This document shows, one piece after another, positions 1 through 5,355 of a stretch of 7,981 nucleotides of DNA. Made by a program: the position numbers and the translations under genes. Position 1 is the stretch's first letter; each line of letters opens with the position of its first letter. The stretch lies in NCBI GenBank assembly GCA_031289995.1, contig JAITOI010000105.1, positions 1 through 7,981 of the forward strand, given 5' to 3'. This DNA is from Prevotellaceae bacterium. GTDB lineage: Bacteria > Bacteroidota > Bacteroidia > Bacteroidales > UBA932. The notes beneath the pieces are model-generated. The model had not been told where the DNA came from. It saw nothing but the letters and a program-made list of their open reading frames with translations, and did not search any database.

Positions 1-22
1 GTGTAAGTTGTGCCCCGAATGT

Positions 23-50
23 GTAGGGACGCGATTAATCGCGTTCCTAC
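23..50. repeat. 28-bp mini-palindrome inserted in the left arm of the large repeat
   Basis: GTAGGGACGCGATT is followed directly by its near-perfect complement (one mismatch, which would be a G-U pair in RNA). It sits between the CCCCGAATG and CTCCGTGCGCAAGAC blocks of the left arm. In the right arm and in the second copy near 7744-7752 these blocks are separated by only about 9 bases with no such palindrome. It therefore looks like a separate module that replaced those bases in one arm. Confidence 0.75.
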
Positions 51-117
51 TCCGTGCGCAAGACGTGCACCTTTCCACCTTTCTACCATACTGCCATCCC
101 TACGGGATTTCCCCGTT

Positions 118-140
118 GAGACAAGGTTCTACCTTGTTTC
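118..140. repeat. Hairpin with TCT loop (ACAAGGT-TCT-ACCTTGT)
   Basis: Seven perfect base pairs at 121-127 and 131-137 surround a TCT loop. Flanking GAG and TTC extend the stem to ten pairs with one mismatch. It lies in the centre of the left palindrome and resembles the next hairpin at 151-165. Confidence 0.7.
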
Positions 141-150
141 GGCTCTCCCC

Positions 151-165
151 GCAGGTTCTACCTGT
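151..165. repeat. Hairpin with TCT loop (CAGGT-TCT-ACCTG)
   Basis: Five perfect base pairs (152-156 with 160-164) enclose TCT. It shares the core GGTTCTACC with the hairpin at 118-140, so the two are probably diverged or alternative copies of one small module. Confidence 0.6.
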
Positions 166-308
166 GAAAAGAATAATGTGGAAATCCCATAGGGATGGCA
201 GTATGGTAGAAATGGCAACCCATCCGCGGTCTTGCGCACGGAGCAGAGGTCTCATTCGGGGAACACCTTACACCCGTGCGCCGTGCAGGACGCGCCGCCA
301 ACGCTTCG

Positions 309-468
309 CTATTCCTTGCGGAAAATTGGCGGCAGCTCTGCTGCGTTCAGGATGCGGTTGGCCATTTCCAGCTTTTTCGGAAACAGCACTTGGGACTCGT
401 ACTTGTCCAACCTATGGTCGATTTTTACGATTGGATTTTTCCAATCGTCGAACTCTTGTTTTTTCCAT
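309..468 (-). pseudogene. Unrecognised small protein, about 52 aa, frameshifted just after its start
   Basis: On the minus strand an open frame ends at TAG (309-311). It reads back through IDHRLDKYESQVLFPKK and LEMANRILNAAELPPIFRKE, preceded by QEFDDWKNPIVK. The composition is protein-like, with an amphipathic, probably helical C-terminal half. This frame has no ATG or GTG before a stop upstream; the first TTG falls well inside it. In the neighbouring frame an ATG at 466-468 is followed by GAAAAAAC. Removing one A from that six-A run (459-464) would join the ATG to the body and give a 52-residue protein beginning MEKQEFDDW. As it stands, that ATG gives an 18-residue peptide ending at TAG 412-414. 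The gene lies 68 bp downstream of the phosphate transporter gene on the same strand, and its stop is 16 bp from the repeat's apparent edge. It may be a truncated longer gene, a decayed gene or a sequencing error. I do not recognise the family. Confidence 0.5.
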
Positions 469-479
469 TGTTTGTTCGA

Positions 480-509
480 TTATGTGATGTGCGATTATGC
501 GATGTGCGA
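480..509. repeat. Two tandem 15-bp units (TTATGYGATGTGCGA)
   Basis: 480-494 and 495-509 are identical except for one base. They lie in the spacer between the phosphate transporter gene and the small frameshifted gene. The function is unknown. Confidence 0.7.
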
Positions 510-515
510 CGCGGC

Positions 516-539
516 AATCTTCAAATCTTCAAATCTTCA
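516..539 (-). repeat. Three tandem 8-bp units TGAAGATT overlapping the pit stop codon
   Basis: On the minus strand TGAAGATT occurs three times in a row, and the TGA of the first unit (537-539) is the stop codon of the phosphate transporter gene. The copies are exact. Short repeats of this kind vary easily in copy number, but the units here lie outside the coding part. Confidence 0.8.
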
Positions 540-1565
540 AACCATCCACCTGAGCAAATAGTAGCACCCCATCGCCAGCCCCGCGCTCACAGGAATGGTG
601 AGCAGCCAAGCCCACAGCAGGCTCACGGTTACGCCCCAGCGCACGGCGGTGAGGCGCTTGATGGAGCCTACGCCAATGATGCTGCCGGTGATGACGTGCG
701 TGGTGCTGGCCGGGGCATGCACGTGCTCGGTTACGAACAGCGTGATGGCGCCCGCCAGCTGCGCGCAGAAGCCCTCGAGCAGCGTGATTTTGGTGATGCG
801 GTTGCCCATCGTTTTCATGATTTTCCAGCCGCCGCACATGGTGCCCAGCGATATGGCGGAGAAGCAGCAGATGGGTATCCAGTCGTGCATGTCGTGCATG
901 GAGCTCATCCGCATCCAGGTCGGCAAGTCGGCCTGCGGTGCGGCAATCATGGCCGCAGCGATGATGCCCATCACCTTTTGCGAATCGTTGAGGCCATGCC
1001 CGATGCTGAGCGCCGCCGACGAGCAGAGCTGCAGGCCACGAAACCAGCGGTCGGCCTTGGTGGGGTGAGCGCGGCGGGCGAGGTGCATCGTGAGCAGCGT
1101 GATGATGTTGCCGGCCACCATACCGATGAGCGGCGCGAGCACGATGAACATCACCACCAGCGCCAGCACGTGGCCGCGAATGGCCGCGAAGCCGTAGGCC
1201 GCAATGCCCGCGCCCATGAATCCGCCAATCAGCGTGTGCGACGAGGACGACGGGATGCCCAGCCGCCACGTGAGCAGGTTCCACGCAATGGCGGCCATCA
1301 GCCCCGCGATGATGACCAGCGAGGGGTTGTCCACCAGCGTCAGGTCAACGGTTTTCGACACCGTGTCGGCGATGCCGAAATCGCCGAAAACAAGCTTGGC
1401 GATGAAGTAGGCAACGAAGTTGAAGAACGCCGCCCACAGCACGGCCTGCGTGGGGCTGAGCACCTTCGACGAAACCACCGTGGCCACAGAGTTAGCGGCG
1501 TCGTGAAAGCCGTTGATGAAGTCGAAAATTAGGGCAACGAGGATGATGGTTACGAGCAGCGCCAT
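537..1565 (-). CDS. pit: PiT-family inorganic phosphate transporter
   Basis: This 342-residue inner-membrane protein imports inorganic phosphate, in this family usually as a metal-phosphate complex driven by protons or sodium. Both internal repeats carry family signatures. In the N-terminal half these are GFHDAANSVATVV (residues 19-31) and PSSSSHTLIGG (105-115). In the C-terminal half the counterparts are GHGLNDSQKVMG (189-200) and PASTTHVITG (285-294). Hydrophobic segments fill the rest, with a short hydrophilic centre around 162-178. The length fits the short bacterial PiT type rather than the roughly 500-residue E. coli PitA. The ATG at 1563-1565 lies 6 bp after the stop of the upstream DUF47 gene, so the two are almost certainly cotranscribed. 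The ion it couples to cannot be read from the sequence. There is no clear terminator after it. Confidence 0.96.
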   Translation of the reverse strand: MALLVTIILVALIFDFINGFHDAANSVATVVSSKVLSPTQAVLWAAFFNFVAYFIAKLVFGDFGIADTVSKTVDLTLVDNPSLVIIAGLMAAIAWNLLTWRLGIPSSSSHTLIGGFMGAGIAAYGFAAIRGHVLALVVMFIVLAPLIGMVAGNIITLLTMHLARRAHPTKADRWFRGLQLCSSAALSIGHGLNDSQKVMGIIAAAMIAAPQADLPTWMRMSSMHDMHDWIPICCFSAISLGTMCGGWKIMKTMGNRITKITLLEGFCAQLAGAITLFVTEHVHAPASTTHVITGSIIGVGSIKRLTAVRWGVTVSLLWAWLLTIPVSAGLAMGCYYLLRWMV

Positions 1566-1571
1566 GAGGTT

Positions 1572-2225
1572 TTATGCGTATTTGACGATGATGGTTTTGA
1601 GAATTTTTCCGACGGCATCGGCGCGGTCGGTGGTGCGCTCCAGCTCCTGCGTGATTTCCTTCAGCTTGATGAGCTCAATGCTGTCTTTTTCGTTCACAAA
1701 CACGTTGGTGATGAAGTGCTCGTAGAGGTCGTCGGCCTTGTTTTCTGCGTCGTGCAGCTGCTGGCATAAGGCCTTAATTTTCGTGGCGTTTTTCTGCACC
1801 TTTTCAAGGCTGTCGATGGCGGCGTAAATCAGCTCGCATCCCTCGCTAATGACCTGCGCCAGCTGCCCCACCACGGGCTGCGGCAGGCCTTGTGGCTTGT
1901 AGGTGTCGATGCGCTTGGCGGCGCTGTGCATGCCGTCGAGCACGTCGTCGATGCGCTCACCGAGCTGGTTGATGTCCTCGCGGTCGAAGGGGGTGATGAA
2001 GGTGTTGTTGAGCTGGTCGAAGAGGTGGTCGAGGATGCGGTCGCCCTTCGTTTCGAGGTGCTTTATTTCGCGCCGCAGGTCTTCGCGCTCCGCCTCGCTG
2101 GGGCTGCCGGCAAGCGTGATGAGCAGGTTGGAGCAGTCGCGAACGTTGGCCGCCATGTCCCGCATGATGGGGAAAAACTTGTTCTCTTTTGGCGCAAAGC
2201 GGCCGAAAATTGTATTCAACTTCAT
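1572..2225 (-). CDS. DUF47/PhoU-like phosphate transport regulator
   Basis: This is a 217-residue soluble, all-helical cytoplasmic protein of the DUF47 (PhoU-like, YkaA) family. Such proteins are usually encoded next to PiT transporters and are thought to regulate them. Typical family features are visible: an acidic helix with HLETKGDRILDHLF (56-69), FITPFDREDI (76-85), HDAENKADDLYE (158-169) and LERTTDRADAVG (195-206), the last two being E/D-rich repeats expected to bind metal. I chose the ATG at 2223-2225 (MKLNTIFGRF). It begins the conserved region and lies about 27 bases after a TACCTTTG promoter box. The frame stays open to 2540, but that extension runs through the promoter and into the divergent gene. 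It is the first gene of an operon with pit, 6 bp apart. Confidence 0.93.
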   Translation of the reverse strand: MKLNTIFGRFAPKENKFFPIMRDMAANVRDCSNLLITLAGSPSEAEREDLRREIKHLETKGDRILDHLFDQLNNTFITPFDREDINQLGERIDDVLDGMHSAAKRIDTYKPQGLPQPVVGQLAQVISEGCELIYAAIDSLEKVQKNATKIKALCQQLHDAENKADDLYEHFITNVFVNEKDSIELIKLKEITQELERTTDRADAVGKILKTIIVKYA

Positions 2226-2252
2226 AGTGTGTGTGCTTGTTTTTTTCGGGCG

Positions 2253-2260
2253 CAAAGGTA
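2253..2260 (-). promoter_or_regulatory. Promoter -7 box for the DUF47-pit operon
   Basis: TACCTTTG on the minus strand fits the Bacteroidota -7 consensus TAnnTTTG and lies 27 bases before the ATG of the DUF47 gene. No TTTG is visible at the usual -33 spacing. That position is occupied by the -7 box of the divergent promoter. Confidence 0.7.
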
Positions 2261-2276
2261 GTAAAATTTTTATCCG

Positions 2277-2284
2277 TACCTTTG
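2277..2284 (+). promoter_or_regulatory. Promoter -7 box for the sodium:solute symporter gene
   Basis: TACCTTTG on the plus strand lies 25 bases before the ATG at 2310, giving a leader of about 20 bases. No -33 TTTG is visible. The box faces away from an identical one at 2253-2260, with 16 bp between them. Confidence 0.7.
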
Positions 2285-2309
2285 CCGCCCGAAAAAACAA
2301 TCGAAGATT

Positions 2310-3755
2310 ATGACCATCTCCCCCCTCGCCACCGTTGGTATTGTGTGCGGCTACTTCGCCGTGCTGGTGCTCATTTCGTGGCTCACCACGCGGCGCGTGC
2401 AGGCCGATTCGTTTTACCTCGGCAACCGCCGCTCGCCCTGGTACGTCATCGCGTTTGGCATGGTTGGCTCCAGCACTTCGGGCGTAACGTTTGTGTCGGT
2501 GCCCGGCATGGTTGCCGTCAGCCAGTTCTCGTACATCCAAATGGCGCTGGGCTTCGTGGTGGGCTACGTGGTGGTGGCGCAGGTGCTGCTGCCGCTCTAC
2601 TACGGGCTGGGGCTGACGTCCATCTACGCCTACCTCGGGCAGCGGTTCGGCAAGGCGAGCTACAAAACGGGCGCCGCATTTTTCTTGCTGTCGCGGTTGT
2701 TAGGCTCCGCCATACGCCTGCTGGTGGTGGCGGTGGTGCTGCAATCGCTGGTGTTCGACAAGCTCGGCGTGCCCTTTGCCGCCAACGTGGTGCTCACCAT
2801 CGTGCTCATTTTTTTGTACACGCACAAGGGCGGAATCAAAACCATTATTTGGACCGACACGCTGCAAACTCTCGCGCTGCTGCTCACGCTTGTGCTCTGC
2901 ATAGTTGGCCTCGCCAAGTCAATGGGGATGGGGCTTGGAGGCGTGTACGAGCTGGTGCGCGACAGCGAATTTTCGCGCACATTTTTCTTCGACGACCCCA
3001 ACGACAAGCGCTACTTTTGGAAGCAATTTTTGGCCGGCATCTTCACCACCATCACCATGACCGGCCTCGACCAGGACTTGATGCAAAAAAATCTCAGCTG
3101 CAAAAACATTCGCGAGGCGCAGCGAAATATGCGCACCTACGGCCTCGCCTTTTTGCCGGTCATCCTGCTGTTTCTGTCGCTGGGCGCGATGCTCTACGCC
3201 TTTGCTGCGCGCAACGCCATCGCCCTGCCCGCCTCGCCCGACGAGCTGTTCCCGCTCATCGCCACCGGCGGATTTCTTAGCCCCGTGGTGGGCGTGCTGT
3301 TCGTGGTGGGCATCATCGCGGCAGCGTACTCCAGCGCCGACAGCGCGCTGACGGCGCTCACCACCTCGTTCACCATCGACATCCTCGGCATCCCCTCCAC
3401 CGACCCGCTGCTGCGCCGCAAGCGCCGCTGGGTGCACCTGAGCATGTGCGTAGCTTTTCTGGCGCTCATCATCGCGTTCCGCCGCTTCTACTCGCAGAGC
3501 ATCATCAACACCGTGTACGACGTAGCCGGCCTCACCTACGGCCCGCTGCTGGGCATGTTTGCCTTCGGCCTCTTCACGCGGATGAAGGTGCGCGACGGCT
3601 ACGTGCCGCTGGTGGCGGTGCTTTCGCCGCTGCTTGCGTTCGCGCTCAAGCACTACTCGCCCCTCCTTTTTGGCGGCTACCAAATCGGCTTCGAATTGCT
3701 CATCATCAACGGGGCGATTACGTTTTTGGGGATGGTTTTGCTGCGCAAAAAATGA
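2310..3755 (+). CDS. Sodium:solute symporter (SSS family, substrate unknown)
   Basis: This 481-residue integral membrane protein of the SSS family (TC 2.A.21, LeuT-like fold) would couple sodium entry to uptake of an organic solute or ion. Visible signatures are the first membrane segment and loop with TRRVQADSFYLGNRR (27-41), the glycine- and serine-rich second segment FGMVGSSTSGVTFVSVPG (49-66), GLDQDLMQKN (252-261, the family GxDQxxxQ motif) and AYSSADSALTALTTSFTIDI (339-358). The last segment contains the serines expected to form the Na2 sodium site. About 13 hydrophobic segments are present, and the protein ends in a short basic tail (LLRKK). The ATG at 2310 fits the promoter box 25 bases upstream. 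It is divergent from the DUF47-pit operon and shares its promoter region. The substrate cannot be read from the sequence. Its place beside a phosphate operon is suggestive only. Confidence 0.93.
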   Translation: MTISPLATVGIVCGYFAVLVLISWLTTRRVQADSFYLGNRRSPWYVIAFGMVGSSTSGVTFVSVPGMVAVSQFSYIQMALGFVVGYVVVAQVLLPLYYGLGLTSIYAYLGQRFGKASYKTGAAFFLLSRLLGSAIRLLVVAVVLQSLVFDKLGVPFAANVVLTIVLIFLYTHKGGIKTIIWTDTLQTLALLLTLVLCIVGLAKSMGMGLGGVYELVRDSEFSRTFFFDDPNDKRYFWKQFLAGIFTTITMTGLDQDLMQKNLSCKNIREAQRNMRTYGLAFLPVILLFLSLGAMLYAFAARNAIALPASPDELFPLIATGGFLSPVVGVLFVVGIIAAAYSSADSALTALTTSFTIDILGIPSTDPLLRRKRRWVHLSMCVAFLALIIAFRRFYSQSIINTVYDVAGLTYGPLLGMFAFGLFTRMKVRDGYVPLVAVLSPLLAFALKHYSPLLFGGYQIGFELLIINGAITFLGMVLLRKK

Positions 3756-3771
3756 CGGGAAAAGGGCAGCG

Positions 3772-4002
3772 CTATTGGCTTGGGGACGTGTCAGATTTTT
3801 CCGGCGGTTGGGGCTGGATGTTGTCGCTGGGGCGTGTTCTTTTTTGGTAGGGAGACTTTACTGCTGACCTCACGGGACTCCTGTTGTGCATGGTAAGCCG
3901 AAAATATTTGCCCTTTGACTCCACAAAAACATGCTCTTTTTCGGCAAGGTCAAGGTAGGTATCCGTGTAGCTCGACAGCTCGGATGATGATATGATTGTC
4001 AT
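3772..4002 (-). CDS. Small Phd/YefM-like antitoxin-type protein, no toxin partner seen
   Basis: This encodes 76 residues. The first 38 resemble the DNA-binding N-terminus of Phd/YefM antitoxins: MTIISSSELSSYTDTYLDLA followed by EKEHVFVESKGKYFRLT. That is a start strand, a helix ending in YLDLAEK and a strand-turn-strand with the basic turn SKGK. Family members normally continue with an acidic, toxin-binding tail. Here the tail (39-76) is rich in Pro, Ser, Lys and Arg (for example RTRPSDNIQPQPPEKSD) and looks non-native, so the gene may be a truncated or decayed remnant whose frame runs into unrelated sequence. The ATG at 4000-4002 is supported by a strong promoter ahead of it. The stop is 17 bp beyond the end of the convergent symporter gene. 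No toxin frame lies on either side. A working orphan regulator is the alternative. Confidence 0.6.
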   Translation of the reverse strand: MTIISSSELSSYTDTYLDLAEKEHVFVESKGKYFRLTMHNRSPVRSAVKSPYQKRTRPSDNIQPQPPEKSDTSPSQ

Positions 4003-4062
4003 GGTGTAGATGGTTTATAGTTGAACAAGAAATCTCGTTAGCGCCCGAATGCGCAAGCGTCG

Positions 4063-4093
4063 CAAAGGTAGAAAACTTTTTTGGTGTAGCAAA
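4063..4093 (-). promoter_or_regulatory. Promoter for the antitoxin-like gene
   Basis: On the minus strand TTTG (4093-4090), a 19-base spacer and TACCTTTG (4070-4063) match the Bacteroidota -33/-7 consensus and spacing very well. The ATG of the small gene is 60 bases further on. This is the best-formed promoter in the window. Confidence 0.75.
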
Positions 4094-4123
4094 ATTTCTG
4101 GATTATCCGCCCCTAAGAAACCA

Positions 4124-4160
4124 CAAAAACCGAGCATGAACACCACTGTTCATGCTCGGT
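4124..4160 (-). terminator. Intrinsic terminator of the cyd operon
   Basis: A perfect 14-bp stem (4129-4142 with 4147-4160) closes on a 4-base loop. Read on the minus strand, the stem is followed by TTTTTGTGG, as expected for a Rho-independent terminator. It starts 36 bases after the cydB stop codon. The plus-strand side has no comparable T-run, so it acts in one direction. Confidence 0.85.
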
Positions 4161-4196
4161 TCGTTGCACGTCATTCCTCATTCTCCAAGGCTCGGC

Positions 4197-5348
4197 TTAG
4201 TACGTATGCTCCTCCCTATCCTCCATCTCAGCGCGAGTAATTTTGCGCAAGTCGAGGGCACGCCAGGTGTAGAAAATGTAGGCCAGCACGAAGGGGATGA
4301 AGATGGACACCACGCTCATCGTTTTTAGCGTGAAGAGGCTGGAGCTGCTGTTCTCGATGGTGAGCGAGCTTTGCAGGTCGACCACCGAGGGGTAGTAGGC
4401 GGTGCCGTTCCAGCCGGCGCACAGCAGCATGGCCAGCACCACGAGCACTGCGCCCGTGCCGGCAAACCAGATGCCTTTTTTCCACTGCGCGGCGAGCAGC
4501 GTTTTGCCAATGCCAAACAGCACGCCTACCACGCCCACCAGCAGCGTGATGGCCACGGCTGGCATTTGCAGCAGGTTGAGCGCGTACTTGTAGGGCTGCA
4601 TGAACACCTGCTTGGTGTCGGGGTTGATGGCAAAGCCGTCTTGCAGCAGCCAGCGCACCACGAAGGTGAGGAAGAACACGAGGAACAGCGCGGTCTCCCA
4701 CAGCAGGCGACGGCGCGAGGCGCGGCACAGCTCGTCGTCGGCAATGTTGTTGACGAAGTAGAGCAGCGCCAGCACGCGCGACAGGAAAAATACGGCCACG
4801 CCGAGTATCACGTTCCACACCACGGTAACGGCTTCGAGACCGTGCCAGGGCGTTGCCCAGCTGGAGATGACGGGCATGGCCACGTTGACCAGCTGCTCGC
4901 GGTTGACCACAAATTCGGCACCGTTGAAGAAGGTGCCCACCGCCGTGCCCACAAGGATTGGCGCCAGCAGGCCGTTGGCGAACAGGAAGGCGCGGAAGGT
5001 TTTTTTGCCGAGCAGGTTGCCCTTTTTGGCGTTGTACTCGTACGACACCGCCTGCAGCACAAAGCACAGCAGCAGCAGTATCCACACCCAGTAGGCGCCG
5101 CCAAAGCTGGTGGAGTAGAACAGCGGGAACGAGGCGAAAAATGCGCCGCCAAACGTAACCAGCGTGGTGAACGTGAACTCCCACTTGCGGCCGGTGGAGT
5201 TGAGCAGCATCTTCTGCTGCACCTCCGTTTTGCCGAGGGCGAAAAGCAGCGACTGCCCGCCCTGAACGAACATCAAAAACACCAGTAGGGCGCCCAGCAG
5301 CGACACCAAAAACCACCAGTAGTGCTGTAAAATCGAGTAAGTTTCCAT
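4197..5348 (-). CDS. cydB: Cytochrome bd quinol oxidase subunit II
   Basis: This 383-residue membrane subunit partners CydA in cytochrome bd oxidase, which oxidises quinol and reduces oxygen to water without pumping protons. The length is close to E. coli CydB (379). It aligns by eye along its length: an N-terminal WWFLVSLLGALLVFLMF segment, the second-segment stretch TFGGAFFASFPLFYSTSF (65-82), LTIENSSSSLFTLKTM (329-344, matching the E. coli ASSSQLTLNVM-type motif) and the C-terminal RKITRAEMEDREEHTY (368-383, compare GRITKEDIERNTHSLY). The DGFD motif of E. coli is replaced by VQGGQ (28-32), and the HWDGN aspartate by glutamate in KWEF (E57). This is a divergent form, as I recall it from Bacteroidota. 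The ATG at 5346-5348 lies 7 bp after the cydA stop, and a terminator follows. Confidence 0.95.
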   Translation of the reverse strand: METYSILQHYWWFLVSLLGALLVFLMFVQGGQSLLFALGKTEVQQKMLLNSTGRKWEFTFTTLVTFGGAFFASFPLFYSTSFGGAYWVWILLLLCFVLQAVSYEYNAKKGNLLGKKTFRAFLFANGLLAPILVGTAVGTFFNGAEFVVNREQLVNVAMPVISSWATPWHGLEAVTVVWNVILGVAVFFLSRVLALLYFVNNIADDELCRASRRRLLWETALFLVFFLTFVVRWLLQDGFAINPDTKQVFMQPYKYALNLLQMPAVAITLLVGVVGVLFGIGKTLLAAQWKKGIWFAGTGAVLVVLAMLLCAGWNGTAYYPSVVDLQSSLTIENSSSSLFTLKTMSVVSIFIPFVLAYIFYTWRALDLRKITRAEMEDREEHTY

Positions 5349-5355
5349 GACTTTT

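Larger units (their letters stand above)
1..293. repeat. Large nested palindromic repeat, truncated at left window edge
   Basis: Two halves of this stretch are reverse complements in matching order. 1-21 pairs with 253-273 (2 mismatches), 50-64 with 229-243 (perfect, CTCCGTGCGCAAGAC) and 80-112 with 180-212 (1 mismatch in 33). The centre, 113-179, holds smaller hairpins. The right part, 229-293, matches 7730-7794 in the right-hand palindrome at 57 of 65 positions. This shows a repeat family with a conserved outer module. The partner of 274-293 should lie before position 1, so the element is cut by the window. No transposase or credible protein is encoded, and open frames here are by-products of the repeat. 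The most likely nature is a MITE-like or REP-like non-autonomous element. The outer boundary near 293 is judged only from where similarity to the second copy fades. Confidence 0.85.

Noticed and set aside
1..293. CRISPR array
   Set aside because: The repeats are inverted and nested, not regularly spaced direct repeats with unique spacers, and no cas gene is present.
427..448. Perfect 9-bp hairpin (ACGATTGGA ... TCCAATCGT) as terminator of the phosphate operon
   Set aside because: No T-run follows the stem on the minus strand, and the hairpin falls inside the coding body of the small frameshifted gene.
8..487. 159-codon plus-strand open frame at the left edge
   Set aside because: It crosses both arms of the palindromic repeat and then runs antisense to the small minus-strand gene. 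The translation simply decodes repeat sequence.
276..1532. 418-codon plus-strand open frame over the pit gene
   Set aside because: It runs antisense to a clear transporter gene, is full of His, Arg and Ala, and has no protein-like pattern. It is a by-product of GC-rich codon use.
2226..2540. Upstream extension of the DUF47 frame to 2540
   Set aside because: The extension reads through both promoters and antisense into the symporter gene. The family start MKLNTIFGRF lies at 2225.
4228..5316. 362-codon minus-strand open frame inside cydB
   Set aside because: It is a second frame of cydB with Arg/His/Ala-rich composition. The CydB frame explains the region.
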